Positions 1 through 11,029 of a stretch of 64,000 nt of DNA are shown here, piece after piece (within the stretch, counting starts at the first letter, position 1; each line of letters starts with the position of its first letter). Location of the stretch: NCBI GenBank assembly GCA_951812965.1, contig OX638341.1, forward strand, positions 2,462,438 through 2,526,437, read 5' to 3'. Under the pieces are notes generated by a model. The model had not been told where the DNA came from. It did not search any database and worked only from the letters and a program-made list of their open reading frames with translations. Both the position numbers and the translations under genes were made by a program. Source of the DNA: an uncultured Pseudohongiella sp. GTDB taxonomy: Bacteria > Pseudomonadota > Gammaproteobacteria > Pseudomonadales > Pseudohongiellaceae.

Positions 1-355
1 CGTAATCCTTCAGTTTCTTGAGCGGCGTAACCCGAATCCTGGTGGAGGCGGGTTTCCTCGGAACGTCCATGACTTCGCCTGGCTTGAAAGGGTTGGGCAC
101 GTTCTTTCTCGCCGGTCGCGCAGCCTTCTTGACGGTCGTGATCTTGAGCAGGCCGGGGAGGATGAATTCGCCCGCGGCGCGTTTTCTGACATGACGTTCC
201 ATGATCGATCCCAACTCATCCAGCACCGCCGAGACTTCCTTTCTGTCTATATCGGTGTTGGCCGCGATTTCATTGAGAATTTCCGTTTTCGTATATCTCT
301 TGTGGATCGCTGGTTTTCTTCGCCTCGTAGCGGCGCGAGCGGTTCGCCTGATCAT
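1..355 (-). CDS. HU/IHF-family DNA-binding protein (3' end outside window)
   Basis: Read on the minus strand from an ATG at 355, the frame stays open to the window edge for 118 codons. After a basic 20-residue N-terminal tail it shows an HU-type fold: a helical segment (TKTEILNEIAANTDIDRKEV), then GEFILPGLLKI and the DNA-binding beta arm around NPFKPGEVM, then VRVTPLK-like RIRVTPLKKLKD. The sequence AAAGGA lies about 9 bases before the ATG. Such proteins bend and compact DNA. The basic tail makes it longer than classical HU (about 90 residues). It is transcribed divergently from lolC. The 3' end is missing, so full length is unknown. Confidence 0.85.
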   Translation of the reverse strand, partial: MIRRTARAATRRRKPAIHKRYTKTEILNEIAANTDIDRKEVSAVLDELGSIMERHVRKRAAGEFILPGLLKITTVKKAARPARKNVPNPFKPGEVMDVPRKPASTRIRVTPLKKLKDY

Positions 356-520
356 CCCCGTTCCTTTACCTGAGTCCCTTTTCCAATTCCTGTGCCGGAT
401 TGTTCGCAGGGAAATCAAGCTAATGCATTTGCCGATGCTTTACAAGTTCGGAGGCCTGTCCGCCTTGTGAAGAGTTGTCAAGATTCTCTACAATGGCGCT
501 CGCCATCGGAAAAATTCTCG

Positions 521-1756
521 ATGCCCGGATTCTTCCCAGTTTATGTCGGATTGCGCTATTCGGTGGCGCGCAGAGGCAACCTGCTGCTGTCCTTCGTCAC
601 TTTCCTGTCGATGCTGGGCATCAGCCTGGGCGTGATGGTGCTCATCGTCGCGCTCTCGGTCATGAACGGCTCGATCGGCGTGTTGCGTGGTGAGGCTCTG
701 AAGGCAGTGCCGCACGTGACGATTTCCGCGACACAAGGGGACCTGGACTGGCGGGCCATGACGGTATTGGCCGAGGAAAACCCCGAAATTCTCGCCGCGG
801 CGCCTTTTGTCGAAGCCGAAGCGGTGCTGCGCTTCCACGGGCGTGACGCCTTCGTGCGCTTGCGCGGCGTGATGCCGGAGCGCGAACTCGCGGTGCTCGA
901 CTCGCCGGCGCCCGCCGATGGCGAATTGTTCGCCGGCATGACTGTTGCACCCGACGGCATGATCGTCAGCGCCCGCCTGGCCGCTTCGCTCGGCATTTTC
1001 CCCGGCGAACAGGCAACGGTCTTTTCCCTGGCCGGCCTGCTTGCGCGTTCGTTCGGCGACAGCCGGGGCATGACGATCACCGGATTCGAGGACTTCGGCA
1101 TCTACGGTGAAAGCAATATCGTGCTGCTGCACCTGGAACAGGCGCGCACGGTGTTGCGCGAGGACCCCGGCGCCGATTTGCGGCTGCGATTGAAAGTGGC
1201 CGATGTCATGGAGGCGCGCAGAATCGCCGAGGACAGTTTCGGCGGCGTGCCCGGCGTGGAAATCGCTACCTGGCAGGAAGAACAGGCCAGCCTGTTCAAC
1301 GCGCTGGCGATGGAAAAGCTCGTCACCACGGTGATGTTGCTAGTAATCGTGCTGGTGGGAGCGGTCAATATCGTTTCGACCCTGGTGATGGTAGTGGCGG
1401 ACAAGAGCGCCGACATAGCGATCCTGCGCACCATGGGCGCCAGTTCCTCGTCGGTGCTCGGCGTCTTCATCGTCCAGGGTATGGTGGCGGGCGTTGCCGG
1501 GACGGTTACCGGCGCGGGGCTCGGCGTCCTGCTGGGCCACAACATCACCACGATCAGCCAGACCCTGGAACGCTGGCTCAACATGTTGCCGCTGCAAGGC
1601 GAGGTGTACCTGCTTTCGCACCTGCAGACTCGGGTTGATATGACAGAAGTGCTGCTGATCAGCATTGCGGCCCTGCTGATCAGTCTTGCCGCCACCTTGT
1701 ATCCCGCCTGGCGCGGCAGCAAGGTGCAGCCGGCCGAAGTTCTGCGATACGAATAG
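521..1756 (+). CDS. lolC: Lipoprotein-releasing ABC transporter permease LolC
   Basis: A 411-residue inner-membrane permease with the MacB/LolC layout: one N-terminal transmembrane helix (about residues 20-45), a large periplasmic domain, and three C-terminal helices in an FtsX-type domain ending in YPAWRGSKVQPAEVLRYE. It belongs to the LolCDE complex that extracts mature lipoproteins from the inner membrane and passes them to LolA. The open frame extends upstream to 392, but the family-like N-terminus MPGFFPVYVGLRY starts at the ATG at 521, so that start is used. lolD begins 9 bases after the stop, and lolE overlaps lolD, which indicates one operon. Confidence 0.9.
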   Translation: MPGFFPVYVGLRYSVARRGNLLLSFVTFLSMLGISLGVMVLIVALSVMNGSIGVLRGEALKAVPHVTISATQGDLDWRAMTVLAEENPEILAAAPFVEAEAVLRFHGRDAFVRLRGVMPERELAVLDSPAPADGELFAGMTVAPDGMIVSARLAASLGIFPGEQATVFSLAGLLARSFGDSRGMTITGFEDFGIYGESNIVLLHLEQARTVLREDPGADLRLRLKVADVMEARRIAEDSFGGVPGVEIATWQEEQASLFNALAMEKLVTTVMLLVIVLVGAVNIVSTLVMVVADKSADIAILRTMGASSSSVLGVFIVQGMVAGVAGTVTGAGLGVLLGHNITTISQTLERWLNMLPLQGEVYLLSHLQTRVDMTEVLLISIAALLISLAATLYPAWRGSKVQPAEVLRYE

Positions 1757-1765
1757 GAAGCAGGA

Positions 1766-2449
1766 ATGGACACAAAAGAACCCGTAATCCGCTGCGAGGG
1801 GCTCGGCAAGAGCTATGAGCAAGGACCCCAGCGCGTGGAAGCGCTGAAGAACGTGTCCTTGCGGGTCGAGGAAGGCGAGCGCATCGCGGTGATCGGCAGT
1901 TCCGGTTCGGGCAAGACCACCTTGCTGAATTTGCTTGGCGGTCTCGATGCGCCGAGCAGCGGCGCGGTGTATATCGGCGGCCGCGAATTGGGCGCGCTGG
2001 ACGAGCGCGAGCGGGGGACATTGCGCAACCGCTTTCTCGGCTTCGTCTACCAGTTTCATCATCTGCTTGCGGAATTCAGCGCGCTGGAAAACACCGCCAT
2101 GCCGTTGCTCATCCGTGGCGACGGCCGCAAGGAATCGAAGCTGCGAGCGGCCGCGATGCTGGAGCGGGTCGGGCTCGGCGAGCGGGCGGGTCATCGCCCG
2201 TCACAGCTTTCCGGCGGCGAACGTCAGCGGGTCGCCATCGCCCGGGCCCTGGTCGGCGAGCCCCGCTGTGTATTACTCGACGAGCCGACCGGCAATCTCG
2301 ATCACGCCACCGGTCTTGAAATCAGCGCGCTGATGCTTGAATTGAACGAATCGCTCGCTACCAGTTTCGTCACCGTGACCCACGACAGGGAACTGGCCCG
2401 GTCCATGCAACGCATCCTGGTGCTCGAAGATGGCCAACTCCGCGCCTGA
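1766..2449 (+). CDS. lolD: Lipoprotein-releasing ABC transporter ATPase LolD
   Basis: A 227-residue ABC ATPase with Walker [12 protein letters not shown] (about residues 33-43), signature [15 protein letters not shown] and Walker [13 protein letters not shown]. The [14 protein letters not shown] stretch is typical of the LolD/MacB/FtsE subgroup. It powers lipoprotein release by LolC and LolE. The 3' end overlaps the next permease by 20 bases, which fits translational coupling. Length and context match LolD well; the LolC-LolD-LolE order supports the name over other members of the subgroup. Confidence 0.92.
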   Translation: MDTKEPVIRCEGLGKSYEQGPQRVEALKNVSLRVEEGERIAVIGSSGSGKTTLLNLLGGLDAPSSGAVYIGGRELGALDERERGTLRNRFLGFVYQFHHLLAEFSALENTAMPLLIRGDGRKESKLRAAAMLERVGLGERAGHRPSQLSGGERQRVAIARALVGEPRCVLLDEPTGNLDHATGLEISALMLELNESLATSFVTVTHDRELARSMQRILVLEDGQLRA

Positions 2450-3701
2450 CCGGGCGGTGGCGCTGCCGCGATACATCGCCTTGCGCTATGTCGGCGCAGG
2501 GCGAGGCCGAGGGCTGGTTTCGTTCATGTCCGCCGTCTCCATACTCGGGTTGGCGCTGGGCATTGCCCTGTTGCTGACGGTACTGTCGATCATGAACGGA
2601 TTCGACCGCGAGATGCGGCAGAACGTGCTCGGCATCGTTCCCCATATCAGTTTGCGCGCCGAGACCGGCCTCGGCGCGGAGGCATGGCAGGATTTGCAGG
2701 ACGAACTCGCGGCTGGCGCCGGCATCGAATCGATCTCGCCGATCATCGAAATGCAGGCGGTGGTGGCGACCGATGCAGGCAACAGCGGCGTGATGGCCAA
2801 CGGTGTCGACCCCGCACTCGAATCGGAGTATTCCGTCATCGACCGGTTCATGCTGGCGGGCGGCCTAGATGCTTTAGGGGACACCCGCTGGGGCATCGTG
2901 CTCGGCGATACGCTGGCGCGGAACCTGGAAGCAAGCCTGGGTGACCGCGTCCGGCTGTATTCCCCCGCGCTGGCGGTGAATCCGCTCACGCCGATCGTGA
3001 ATTTTCGCGAGTTCGAGGTTAGCGGCATTTTCCGCGTCGGCAGCCAGGATCTCGACAGCCGCCTGGTATTGATCAATCGTGACGCCGCCCGGGCGCTGTT
3101 CCGGCTGCGCGATTCCCGCAACGCGCTCTGGTTGCGCACCGGCGACGTACTGGATGCGGAGGCGCTGTTGCAGGACATCGCGCCGCTATTGCCGCCGGAC
3201 ATCACCGCCGATTCGTGGATCAGCCAGTTCGGCGCCGTCTACGAGAACATCCGCTTTTCCCGCGACCTGATCAGTTTTCTACTGTGGCTGCTGATCGCCG
3301 TGGCGGCCTTCAACCTCGTGGTCAGCCTGATCATGATCGTGCGCGACAAGCGCGCGGACATCGCGGTGCTGCGGGCGCTGGGCGCGGAGCCGGGAATCAT
3401 CAACCGGATCTTCCTCTGGCAGGGCGCGCTTATCGGCATGACCGGCATCGGCCTGGGTCTGGCGGCGGGCATCGCCGGTTCGCTGTACATCAGCGACATC
3501 GCGCGTTTCATCGAAGCGCGCCTTGGCGTGCAGTTACTCAACGCCGACATCTATCCCATGGATTACCTGCCTTCGAGCCTGCAATTCAGCGATATCGTCA
3601 CGGTGAGCGCGGGCGTGCTGCTGCTTTCCCTGCTGGCGACCGTCTATCCGGCCCGCCGCGCTGCCGCGGTGCGCCCCGCCGTGGCCCTGCGCGCCGAATA
3701 A
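2430..3701 (+). CDS. lolE: Lipoprotein-releasing ABC transporter permease LolE/LolC-type
   Basis: A 423-residue paralogue of the permease at 521-1756 with the same layout: N-terminal helix ([28 protein letters not shown]), periplasmic domain, and three C-terminal helices ending [18 protein letters not shown]. The motif [11 protein letters not shown] after helix 1 is characteristic of LolC/LolE. The start at 2430 lies inside lolD in another frame. With two unlike permeases flanking one ATPase, the complex is expected to be the heteromeric LolCDE. Which permease is C and which is E is assigned by position only. Confidence 0.88.
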   Translation: MANSAPDRAVALPRYIALRYVGAGRGRGLVSFMSAVSILGLALGIALLLTVLSIMNGFDREMRQNVLGIVPHISLRAETGLGAEAWQDLQDELAAGAGIESISPIIEMQAVVATDAGNSGVMANGVDPALESEYSVIDRFMLAGGLDALGDTRWGIVLGDTLARNLEASLGDRVRLYSPALAVNPLTPIVNFREFEVSGIFRVGSQDLDSRLVLINRDAARALFRLRDSRNALWLRTGDVLDAEALLQDIAPLLPPDITADSWISQFGAVYENIRFSRDLISFLLWLLIAVAAFNLVVSLIMIVRDKRADIAVLRALGAEPGIINRIFLWQGALIGMTGIGLGLAAGIAGSLYISDIARFIEARLGVQLLNADIYPMDYLPSSLQFSDIVTVSAGVLLLSLLATVYPARRAAAVRPAVALRAE

Positions 3702-3765
3702 GCCCGAAACTGCGCCAAAAGGCGTTTCTGCTACTAAGCTTCCTTCCAGTTAGGGAAGCAAATCC

Positions 3766-6111
3766 ATGCGCGCCGGGCTGATTGCCTATATTGCCGGATT
3801 GGCGCTGGCGAGCCTGGCGCTGTGGCCGGAAGTTTCAGCCGGTGTGGTGCTGGCCGCTATCGCGCTGTCGATGTTTCGGGCGGCTCTTCGGTGTGGCGGT
3901 TTCCGGCGCAAATCGACTTTGCTCGGCGGCGCCGTGCTGCTCGGCATTGCCTGGCACCTGGTTTGGGCCGGGTTGAGGCTCGATGCGCAGCTTGCGCCCG
4001 AACTCGAAGGCGCAGACATGCAAGTCAGCGGAATCGTGCGCGGCCTGCCGCGCCGATTCGATGAGATTCAGCAGTTTCAATTTGAAATCAAACAGCCCGA
4101 CCCGGACTCCAAAAGAGCCTTCAAGGGCCGCGTATTGCTCAATCACTATGGCGAGGAGGAAATACTCGCAGGCCAGGCTTACCGCTTCGAAGTCCGGATG
4201 AACCGCCCGCGGGGGCTCGCCAATCCCGGCGTGTTCGATTACGAGGCATGGCTGTTCCAGCGCGGCATCGCGGCGCGGGGCTACGTGCGCGGTTCGGTGG
4301 AGACCGCGCCCGAACTCGGCGCGGCACGGCTCGATTCGTTGCGCGCCTTGCTCAAGGCAAAAATATTGCGGCTGGCGCCGGATCCGGAGACGTCAGGAAT
4401 CATCGTGGCGCTGGCGCTCGGCGATGGTAGCGGGCTGAGCAACGAGCAATGGGAGTTGTTCCGGCAAACCGGCACGAATCACCTGTTCGTGATCTCGGGC
4501 TTGCACATCGGCTTGATCTGCCTGCTTGCCTATGGATTGACCCTGTTTGCCGTAAAACGATTCACAGCCCTCATGCTGATCGCGCCGGCGCAGAAGATCG
4601 CCTTGCTCCCGGCTCTGGTGGCCGCATGCGCATATGGGCTCATCAGCGGTTTCGGATTGCCGGCGCAACGCGCGGTGGTGATGGCCGCGGTATTCATGCT
4701 CGCTTCGCTGTTCAACATCCGGCAGGCGGCCAGCTTTCGTTTCCTGCTGGCCATGGCCGTGGTGCTCAGCCTGAATCCATTGAGCTTCCTTGGCATGGGA
4801 TTCTGGCTGAGCTTCCTCGCGGTAGGCGCATTGCTGCTGATCCAGCGCCCCGGCCCGCGTCCCGCCGGCATCGCGTGGCTTACGAGCAGCTTGCGCCCGC
4901 AACTCGCGGTAGCGGCGGGCCTGCTCGCACCCTTGCTGTTCTGGATGGGCGAGGTGAGTCTGCTTGGGCCGCTGGTCAATCTACCGGCGATCCCACTGGT
5001 CGGATTCTGCGTGGTCCCGCTTTGCCTGCTCGCGGTATTCAGCATGGCCTTCAGTGAAGTATTGGCCGAAGGATTGCTGCAACTGGCGGTCTGGCTGCTG
5101 CAAATCCTGCTTTGGGGGCTTAACGAGGCCGTCGCGCTGGGCTCGGTCCATGCTGTTCTCGAACGCAGCGCTCCCTCCGGCCTGACCTTGACCTTGCTCG
5201 CCGCCGGCAGCCTGCTGGCGCTGTTGCCACGGGGATTCCCCGGGCGCCCGCTGGCCGTGCTGCTGATGTTGCCGCTGCTGTTCGCTCCCGCGCGGGCGCC
5301 GCGGGAAGACCTCCTGCGCCTGCATGTGCTCGATGTGGGGCAGGGCCTGGCGGTTGTCGTGCAGACCCGGCGCCACGCACTGCTTTACGATACCGGAGCG
5401 AGTTTTTCACCGGACGCGAGCATGGGAGACCGCGTCGTACTTCCGGTGCTTCAGCGGATGAACATCGGCAAGCTCGACGCCGTTGTGCTCAGCCATTCCG
5501 ACGACGATCATAGCGGCGGATTCGCCGCCGTCGCGGCGGCCCTGCCGGTGGACCGCCTATACAGCAGTTTTGACGTGCCGCAAGCGACCGGGGCGGCCTA
5601 TGCCTGCCGCGAATTCATAAGCTGGCGCTGGGACGAGGTAGAGTTCCGTTTCCTGCACCCCGGAACCCCGCGGCAGAAAGACAACGACAACTCCTGCGTT
5701 CTGCAGATCCGTGCCGGTGAATTCAGCGTCTTGTTGCCGGGGGACATCGAAGCCGGCGTGGAGCGGGAGCTGGCGGCCGCATTACGCGGGGAATTGCGCA
5801 GCGACCTGTTGATCGCCGCCCATCATGGCAGCAATACCTCGTCGAGCTGGCCTTTTCTGAAAATGACCGACCCCGATTACGTGGTATTCGCCGCGGGCTA
5901 TCGCAATTCTTTCGGGCACCCGTCGCCGCGTGTGTTGGAACGAACCGCCGTGTTCACGCCGAATATGCTTAATACCAGCGAGCAGGGCATGATCAGCTTC
6001 GTGCTGCCCAAACCGGGCGCGAATCCGAGGCTGAACGGTTTTCGCACAGACCATCGGCGTTACTGGCGCGACTGCAGATTCTGCGACTACGCTTCGCTCC
6101 GCGCAGAATGA
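3766..6111 (+). CDS. comEC: ComEC/Rec2 DNA-uptake channel
   Basis: A 781-residue inner-membrane protein with the three parts of ComEC: an N-terminal DUF4131-like region with two helices and an OB-like segment, a central multi-helix Competence domain (GSGLSNEQWELFRQTGTNHL, VISGLHIGLI, FGLPAQRAVVMA), and a C-terminal metallo-beta-lactamase-like domain (LDVGQGLAVVV, LSHSDDDHSGG, IAAHHGSNTSSS). It transports single-stranded DNA into the cytoplasm during transformation. A purine-rich ribosome site (AGGGAAG) precedes the ATG. The last about 12 residues are encoded by an inverted-repeat element (6078-6109), so the C-terminal tail is probably repeat-derived. Confidence 0.9.
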   Translation: MRAGLIAYIAGLALASLALWPEVSAGVVLAAIALSMFRAALRCGGFRRKSTLLGGAVLLGIAWHLVWAGLRLDAQLAPELEGADMQVSGIVRGLPRRFDEIQQFQFEIKQPDPDSKRAFKGRVLLNHYGEEEILAGQAYRFEVRMNRPRGLANPGVFDYEAWLFQRGIAARGYVRGSVETAPELGAARLDSLRALLKAKILRLAPDPETSGIIVALALGDGSGLSNEQWELFRQTGTNHLFVISGLHIGLICLLAYGLTLFAVKRFTALMLIAPAQKIALLPALVAACAYGLISGFGLPAQRAVVMAAVFMLASLFNIRQAASFRFLLAMAVVLSLNPLSFLGMGFWLSFLAVGALLLIQRPGPRPAGIAWLTSSLRPQLAVAAGLLAPLLFWMGEVSLLGPLVNLPAIPLVGFCVVPLCLLAVFSMAFSEVLAEGLLQLAVWLLQILLWGLNEAVALGSVHAVLERSAPSGLTLTLLAAGSLLALLPRGFPGRPLAVLLMLPLLFAPARAPREDLLRLHVLDVGQGLAVVVQTRRHALLYDTGASFSPDASMGDRVVLPVLQRMNIGKLDAVVLSHSDDDHSGGFAAVAAALPVDRLYSSFDVPQATGAAYACREFISWRWDEVEFRFLHPGTPRQKDNDNSCVLQIRAGEFSVLLPGDIEAGVERELAAALRGELRSDLLIAAHHGSNTSSSWPFLKMTDPDYVVFAAGYRNSFGHPSPRVLERTAVFTPNMLNTSEQGMISFVLPKPGANPRLNGFRTDHRRYWRDCRFCDYASLRAE
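6078..6109. repeat. Inverted repeat across the comEC stop codon
   Basis: ATTCTGCG at 6078-6085 is mirrored by CGCAGAAT at 6102-6109, with a 16-base loop, followed by GACA. A similar arrangement (GATTCCGCGACT...GGAATGACA) occurs at 45702-45727 and 47527-47553. It may act as a transcript-end hairpin or be a dispersed repeat. Confidence 0.55.
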
Positions 6112-6219
6112 CAGTGCGGGAAGTCGCAGTGGCGGAATCCATCCTGCCGGGACTCGCTGTGGTACATTAGACCGCTGAAACGAGCGGGCGAAACGGCCGG
6201 CGGATGCGAGGGTTGCGGA

Positions 6220-6846
6220 TTGATCGATGTAATCAGGGCTGGCGGCTGGCTGATGCTTCCGATTCTGCTGTGTTCGATCGTCGCCGCGGCCATCGTTATC
6301 GAAAGATTCTGGAGCCTGGGCCGCTCGCGGATCGCACCGCCATACCTCATGGCCCAGATCTGGACCTGGCTGAAAAACAAGCAACTCGACGCCGACCGGC
6401 TCGGGAAGATCCGCCGAGGTTCTCCGCTGGGCAAGATTCTCGCCGCAGGGCTCGTTTCCGCCCGCCACGGGCGCGCCGAGATGAGCAAATCCATCGAGCA
6501 GGCGGGCGCGCAGGTAGTACACGATCTGGAGCGCTATCTCAACTCCCTGGGCACCATCGCGCTGATTTCCCCGCTGCTGGGGCTGCTCGGCACCGTATTC
6601 GGCATGATCGAGGTCTTCGACGACATCATGCTGCAAGGCACGGGTGACGCGGGCCTGCTCGCCGGCGGCATTTCCCAGGCGCTGATCACCACGGCGGCCG
6701 GATTGACCGTCGCCATCCCCTCGCTCATGTTCCACCGCCATTTCCGCCGCCGGGTCGACGCTTTGGTGCTGCAACTCGAACAGGAATCGCTGAAACTGGT
6801 CGAAATCCTGTTCGGTGACCGCAAGGTCACAGAGAAGGAAAAATGA
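6220..6846 (+). CDS. exbB: ExbB/TolQ/MotA-family proton channel
   Basis: A 208-residue protein with an N-terminal helix (WLMLPILLCSIVAAAIVIERFWSL) and a C-terminal pair of helices (LGTIALISPLLGLLGTVFGMIEVF and ISQALITTAAGLTVAIPSLMF) that match the MotA/TolQ/ExbB proton-channel domain. With ExbD it couples proton flow to TonB-type energy transfer. The start is a TTG at 6220 with GAGGG about 8 bases upstream; no ATG in this frame fits. The stop overlaps the exbD start by 4 bases. The exbB-exbD pair before msbA-lpxK is a common gammaproteobacterial order. TolQ cannot be excluded by sequence alone. Confidence 0.87.
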   Translation: MIDVIRAGGWLMLPILLCSIVAAAIVIERFWSLGRSRIAPPYLMAQIWTWLKNKQLDADRLGKIRRGSPLGKILAAGLVSARHGRAEMSKSIEQAGAQVVHDLERYLNSLGTIALISPLLGLLGTVFGMIEVFDDIMLQGTGDAGLLAGGISQALITTAAGLTVAIPSLMFHRHFRRRVDALVLQLEQESLKLVEILFGDRKVTEKEK

Positions 6847-7265
6847 AATTCAGGCGCGGCGACCAGAAAACCGAGTTGGCGATCAATCTCACGCCGCTGA
6901 TCGACGTGGTTTTCCTGCTGCTGATCTTCTTCATGGTCACTACCAGTTTCAACCGCGAGAACTGGATGGAAGTCAATCTGCCCCAGGCCAACGCGCAAAC
7001 GCCGGAGGCGCCTTCGGACCGCATCGACGTGGTGGTGGACCAGGACGGCAATTATCTGGTCAACGGCACGGCATTGGCCAATAATCGCATTACCACGCTG
7101 ATCGCCGCCCTGGAACGCGAAGCCGACGGCGACAACAGCCTTCTCGTGGTGTTGACCGCCGACGAAAACGCCAGGCACCAGGCCGTGATAACGGCCATGG
7201 AAGGCGTCGGCAGGGCGGGATTCGCCAATCTACAGATCGCGACTCGCGATATCGTTCAGGACTGA
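6843..7265 (+). CDS. exbD: ExbD/TolR-family energy transducer
   Basis: A 140-residue protein with a single N-terminal membrane helix containing the conserved aspartate (NLTPLIDVVFLLLIFFMV; D at about residue 22) and a periplasmic C-terminal domain. It pairs with the ExbB-like protein to form the proton-driven complex that energises TonB. The ATG overlaps the exbB stop (ATGA), which indicates coupled translation. msbA follows 18 bases after the stop. TolR is the main alternative, but no tolA, tolB or pal neighbours are present. Confidence 0.87.
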   Translation: MKFRRGDQKTELAINLTPLIDVVFLLLIFFMVTTSFNRENWMEVNLPQANAQTPEAPSDRIDVVVDQDGNYLVNGTALANNRITTLIAALEREADGDNSLLVVLTADENARHQAVITAMEGVGRAGFANLQIATRDIVQD

Positions 7266-7283
7266 GCGCCGCAAGGCAAGCAA

Positions 7284-9049
<1,766 letters not shown>

Positions 9050-9053
<4 letters not shown>

Positions 9054-10051
9054 ACTTCCTCGAACGCGCCTGGTATGAATCGAAGCCGTGGCTTTACTTG
9101 CTATGGCCGCTCTCCATGCTGTTCCGCGGGCTCGCCGCGAATCGCCGCAAGCGCCAAAGCGCGGCCGCTGAGCGTCTCGGCAAGCAGCCCGTCATCGTAG
9201 TCGGCAATATCACCGTCGGCGGCGCCGGCAAGACCTCGCTGCTGATCGCCCTGGCGCAGGAACTCAAGCGCCGCGGATTTTCCCCGGGCGTCATCAGCCG
9301 CGGCTACGGCGCGTCCGCCGCAGATTACCCCGTAGACGTGAATGCCGGTTCAGATCCCGTGACATGCGGCGACGAGCCGGTGCTGATCGCGGCTCGCGCC
9401 GACTGCCCCGTGGTGATCGACCCGGACCGTCCCGCGGCCCTGGCGCACTTGCTGGCAGAACACGACGTCGACCTCGTGCTCAGCGACGATGGCCTGCAAC
9501 ATTACCGGCTGCATCGCGACATCGAGATCGCCGTGGTCGATGGCGCGCGCATGTTCGGCAACGGCCTGTGTCTGCCCGCCGGCCCGCTGCGCGAGCCACG
9601 GGGGCGATTGCACGAAGTCGACCTCGTCGTGGTAAACGGCGAGCCGGCCGCGGCGCTGGATTTGCCGGTTCCCACATACCAGGTGGCGCTCGAGGCGCAT
9701 TCGCTGATCAATCTCGCCAGCGGCGAAGAGCGGCCTTTCGCCGGGGCGCCGTTCCACGTCGGCCATACCTTGCAACTGGTTTCGGGAATCGGCAACCCGG
9801 ATCGGTTTTACGCCTTGATGGAAAATCTGCCGTATCCGCTGGCCCGCATCGAATTCCCCGACCACCACAATTTCAGTGCGGAAGATTTCGAAGGCGAGCG
9901 CATCGACATACATCAGCCCATCGTGATGACCGAAAAGGATGCGGTAAAATGCCGCCGATTCGCGACGCCGAATTTTTGGGCGCTGCGCGCCGAAATGAAG
10001 CTGCCGCCGGAATTTGTAGAGGCCCTGCTGAAGAAAACAGGCAAATCATGA
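9050..10051 (+). CDS. lpxK: Tetraacyldisaccharide 4'-kinase LpxK
   Basis: A 333-residue protein with the LpxK signature: P-loop-like [20 protein letters not shown] near residue 50, followed by [17 protein letters not shown], and [19 protein letters not shown]. It adds the 4'-phosphate to the lipid A precursor at the inner-membrane surface. The ATG overlaps the msbA stop. A palindromic GTAG-type REP begins 3 bases after the stop. Confidence 0.93.
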
Positions 10052-10053
10052 CC

Positions 10054-10077
10054 GTAGGGGCGAGGCATGCCTCGCCC
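10054..10077 (+). repeat. GTAG-type REP palindrome, copy 1
   Basis: GTAG followed by the perfect palindrome GGGCGAGGCATGCCTCGCCC, directly after the lpxK stop. It is one of five copies in the window (also 12036, 52471, 52526, 55393), all between or at the ends of chromosomal genes. REP sequences acted on by HUH transposases of the RAYT group typically carry a GTAG tetranucleotide next to a palindrome. Confidence 0.8.
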
Positions 10078-10106
10078 GCGTCGCTCCCGGGACACTGAAT
10101 CGAACA

Positions 10107-10295
10107 ATGGACAGAAAACTGCTCGCCATACTAGTCTGCCCGATCTGCAAGGGCGACTTGCGCTACGACCGCAAGGCCGGCGAATTGCTGTGCCTGGCCG
10201 ACGGCCTCGCCTTTCCCATCCGCGATGGCGTACCGATCATGCTCAGGGAGGAAGCGCGGGAGATGAGCTTCGATGAGCGGGAAAAGGCACGGTGA
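10107..10295 (+). CDS. Trm112-family zinc protein (YcaR-like)
   Basis: A 62-residue protein beginning [18 protein letters not shown], with a CPIC knuckle, a later single cysteine (ELLCLADG) and the motif [12 protein letters not shown], all typical of the Trm112/UPF0434 family. In gammaproteobacteria this small gene (ycaR) sits between lpxK and kdsB, as here. Its bacterial role is not settled; relatives activate methyltransferases. Its TGA overlaps the GTG start of kdsB (GTGA). Confidence 0.88.
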   Translation: MDRKLLAILVCPICKGDLRYDRKAGELLCLADGLAFPIRDGVPIMLREEAREMSFDEREKAR

Positions 10296-11029
10296 CTTTT
10301 TCCGTCATCATTCCGGCCCGCTACGCATCCAGCCGTCTGCCCGGCAAATTGCTGCTCGACCTGGCCGGCAAGCCCGTCCTGCAACACACCATCAAGCGTG
10401 CGCTGGCGAGCGAGGCCAGGCAGGTAGTCGTCGCCACCGATGACGTGCGCATCGCCGAACTGGTGCAATCGACCACTGCCAAGGCAGTCATGACTTCACC
10501 CGATAACGCCACCGGCACCGACCGCATCCAGGAAGCCGCCGACATGCTGGGGCTGGGCGGAGAGGAAATCGTCGTCAACGTGCAAGGCGACGAACCGCTG
10601 ATCCCGGTTACGGCGATCAATCAGGTCGCGCACAATCTTGCGCAGCATGAGGAGGCCGGCATCGCGACCTTGTGCGAGGAAATCACCGAGGCGGCTGAAT
10701 TCACCGACCCCAACGCCGTAAAAGTCGTGCGCGACGAGCAGGGATTCGCACTGTATTTCAGCCGTGCGCCGATTCCCCATGCCGGCGAGTCCCGGGCTCT
10801 GCGGCACATCGGCATCTACGCATACCGGGTCGATCTCCTGAACCGCTTCGTAAATTGGCCTCAATCCGACCTGGAGCGCAGCGAACGGCTCGAGCAATTG
10901 CGTGCCTTGAGCAACGGCGTGAAGGTGCATGTGGGAGTTTCAAGCGAGCGTTTTCCTCCTGGCATCGACACCAAGGAAGACCTTGAAAAAACCCGAAAAT
11001 TTCTCACGCAGCAGGACGCTTCAACTTGA
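10292..11029 (+). CDS. kdsB: 3-deoxy-manno-octulosonate cytidylyltransferase KdsB
   Basis: A 245-residue nucleotidyltransferase that activates Kdo as CMP-Kdo for the lipopolysaccharide core. The N-terminal signature [19 protein letters not shown], the substrate motif [10 protein letters not shown] and the YFSRAPIP segment match KdsB. The start is a GTG overlapping the stop of the Trm112-like gene; the next gene, murB, starts with TTG overlapping this stop. The run of msbA, lpxK, trm112 and kdsB groups lipid A and core synthesis and export. Confidence 0.93.
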   Translation: MTFSVIIPARYASSRLPGKLLLDLAGKPVLQHTIKRALASEARQVVVATDDVRIAELVQSTTAKAVMTSPDNATGTDRIQEAADMLGLGGEEIVVNVQGDEPLIPVTAINQVAHNLAQHEEAGIATLCEEITEAAEFTDPNAVKVVRDEQGFALYFSRAPIPHAGESRALRHIGIYAYRVDLLNRFVNWPQSDLERSERLEQLRALSNGVKVHVGVSSERFPPGIDTKEDLEKTRKFLTQQDAST

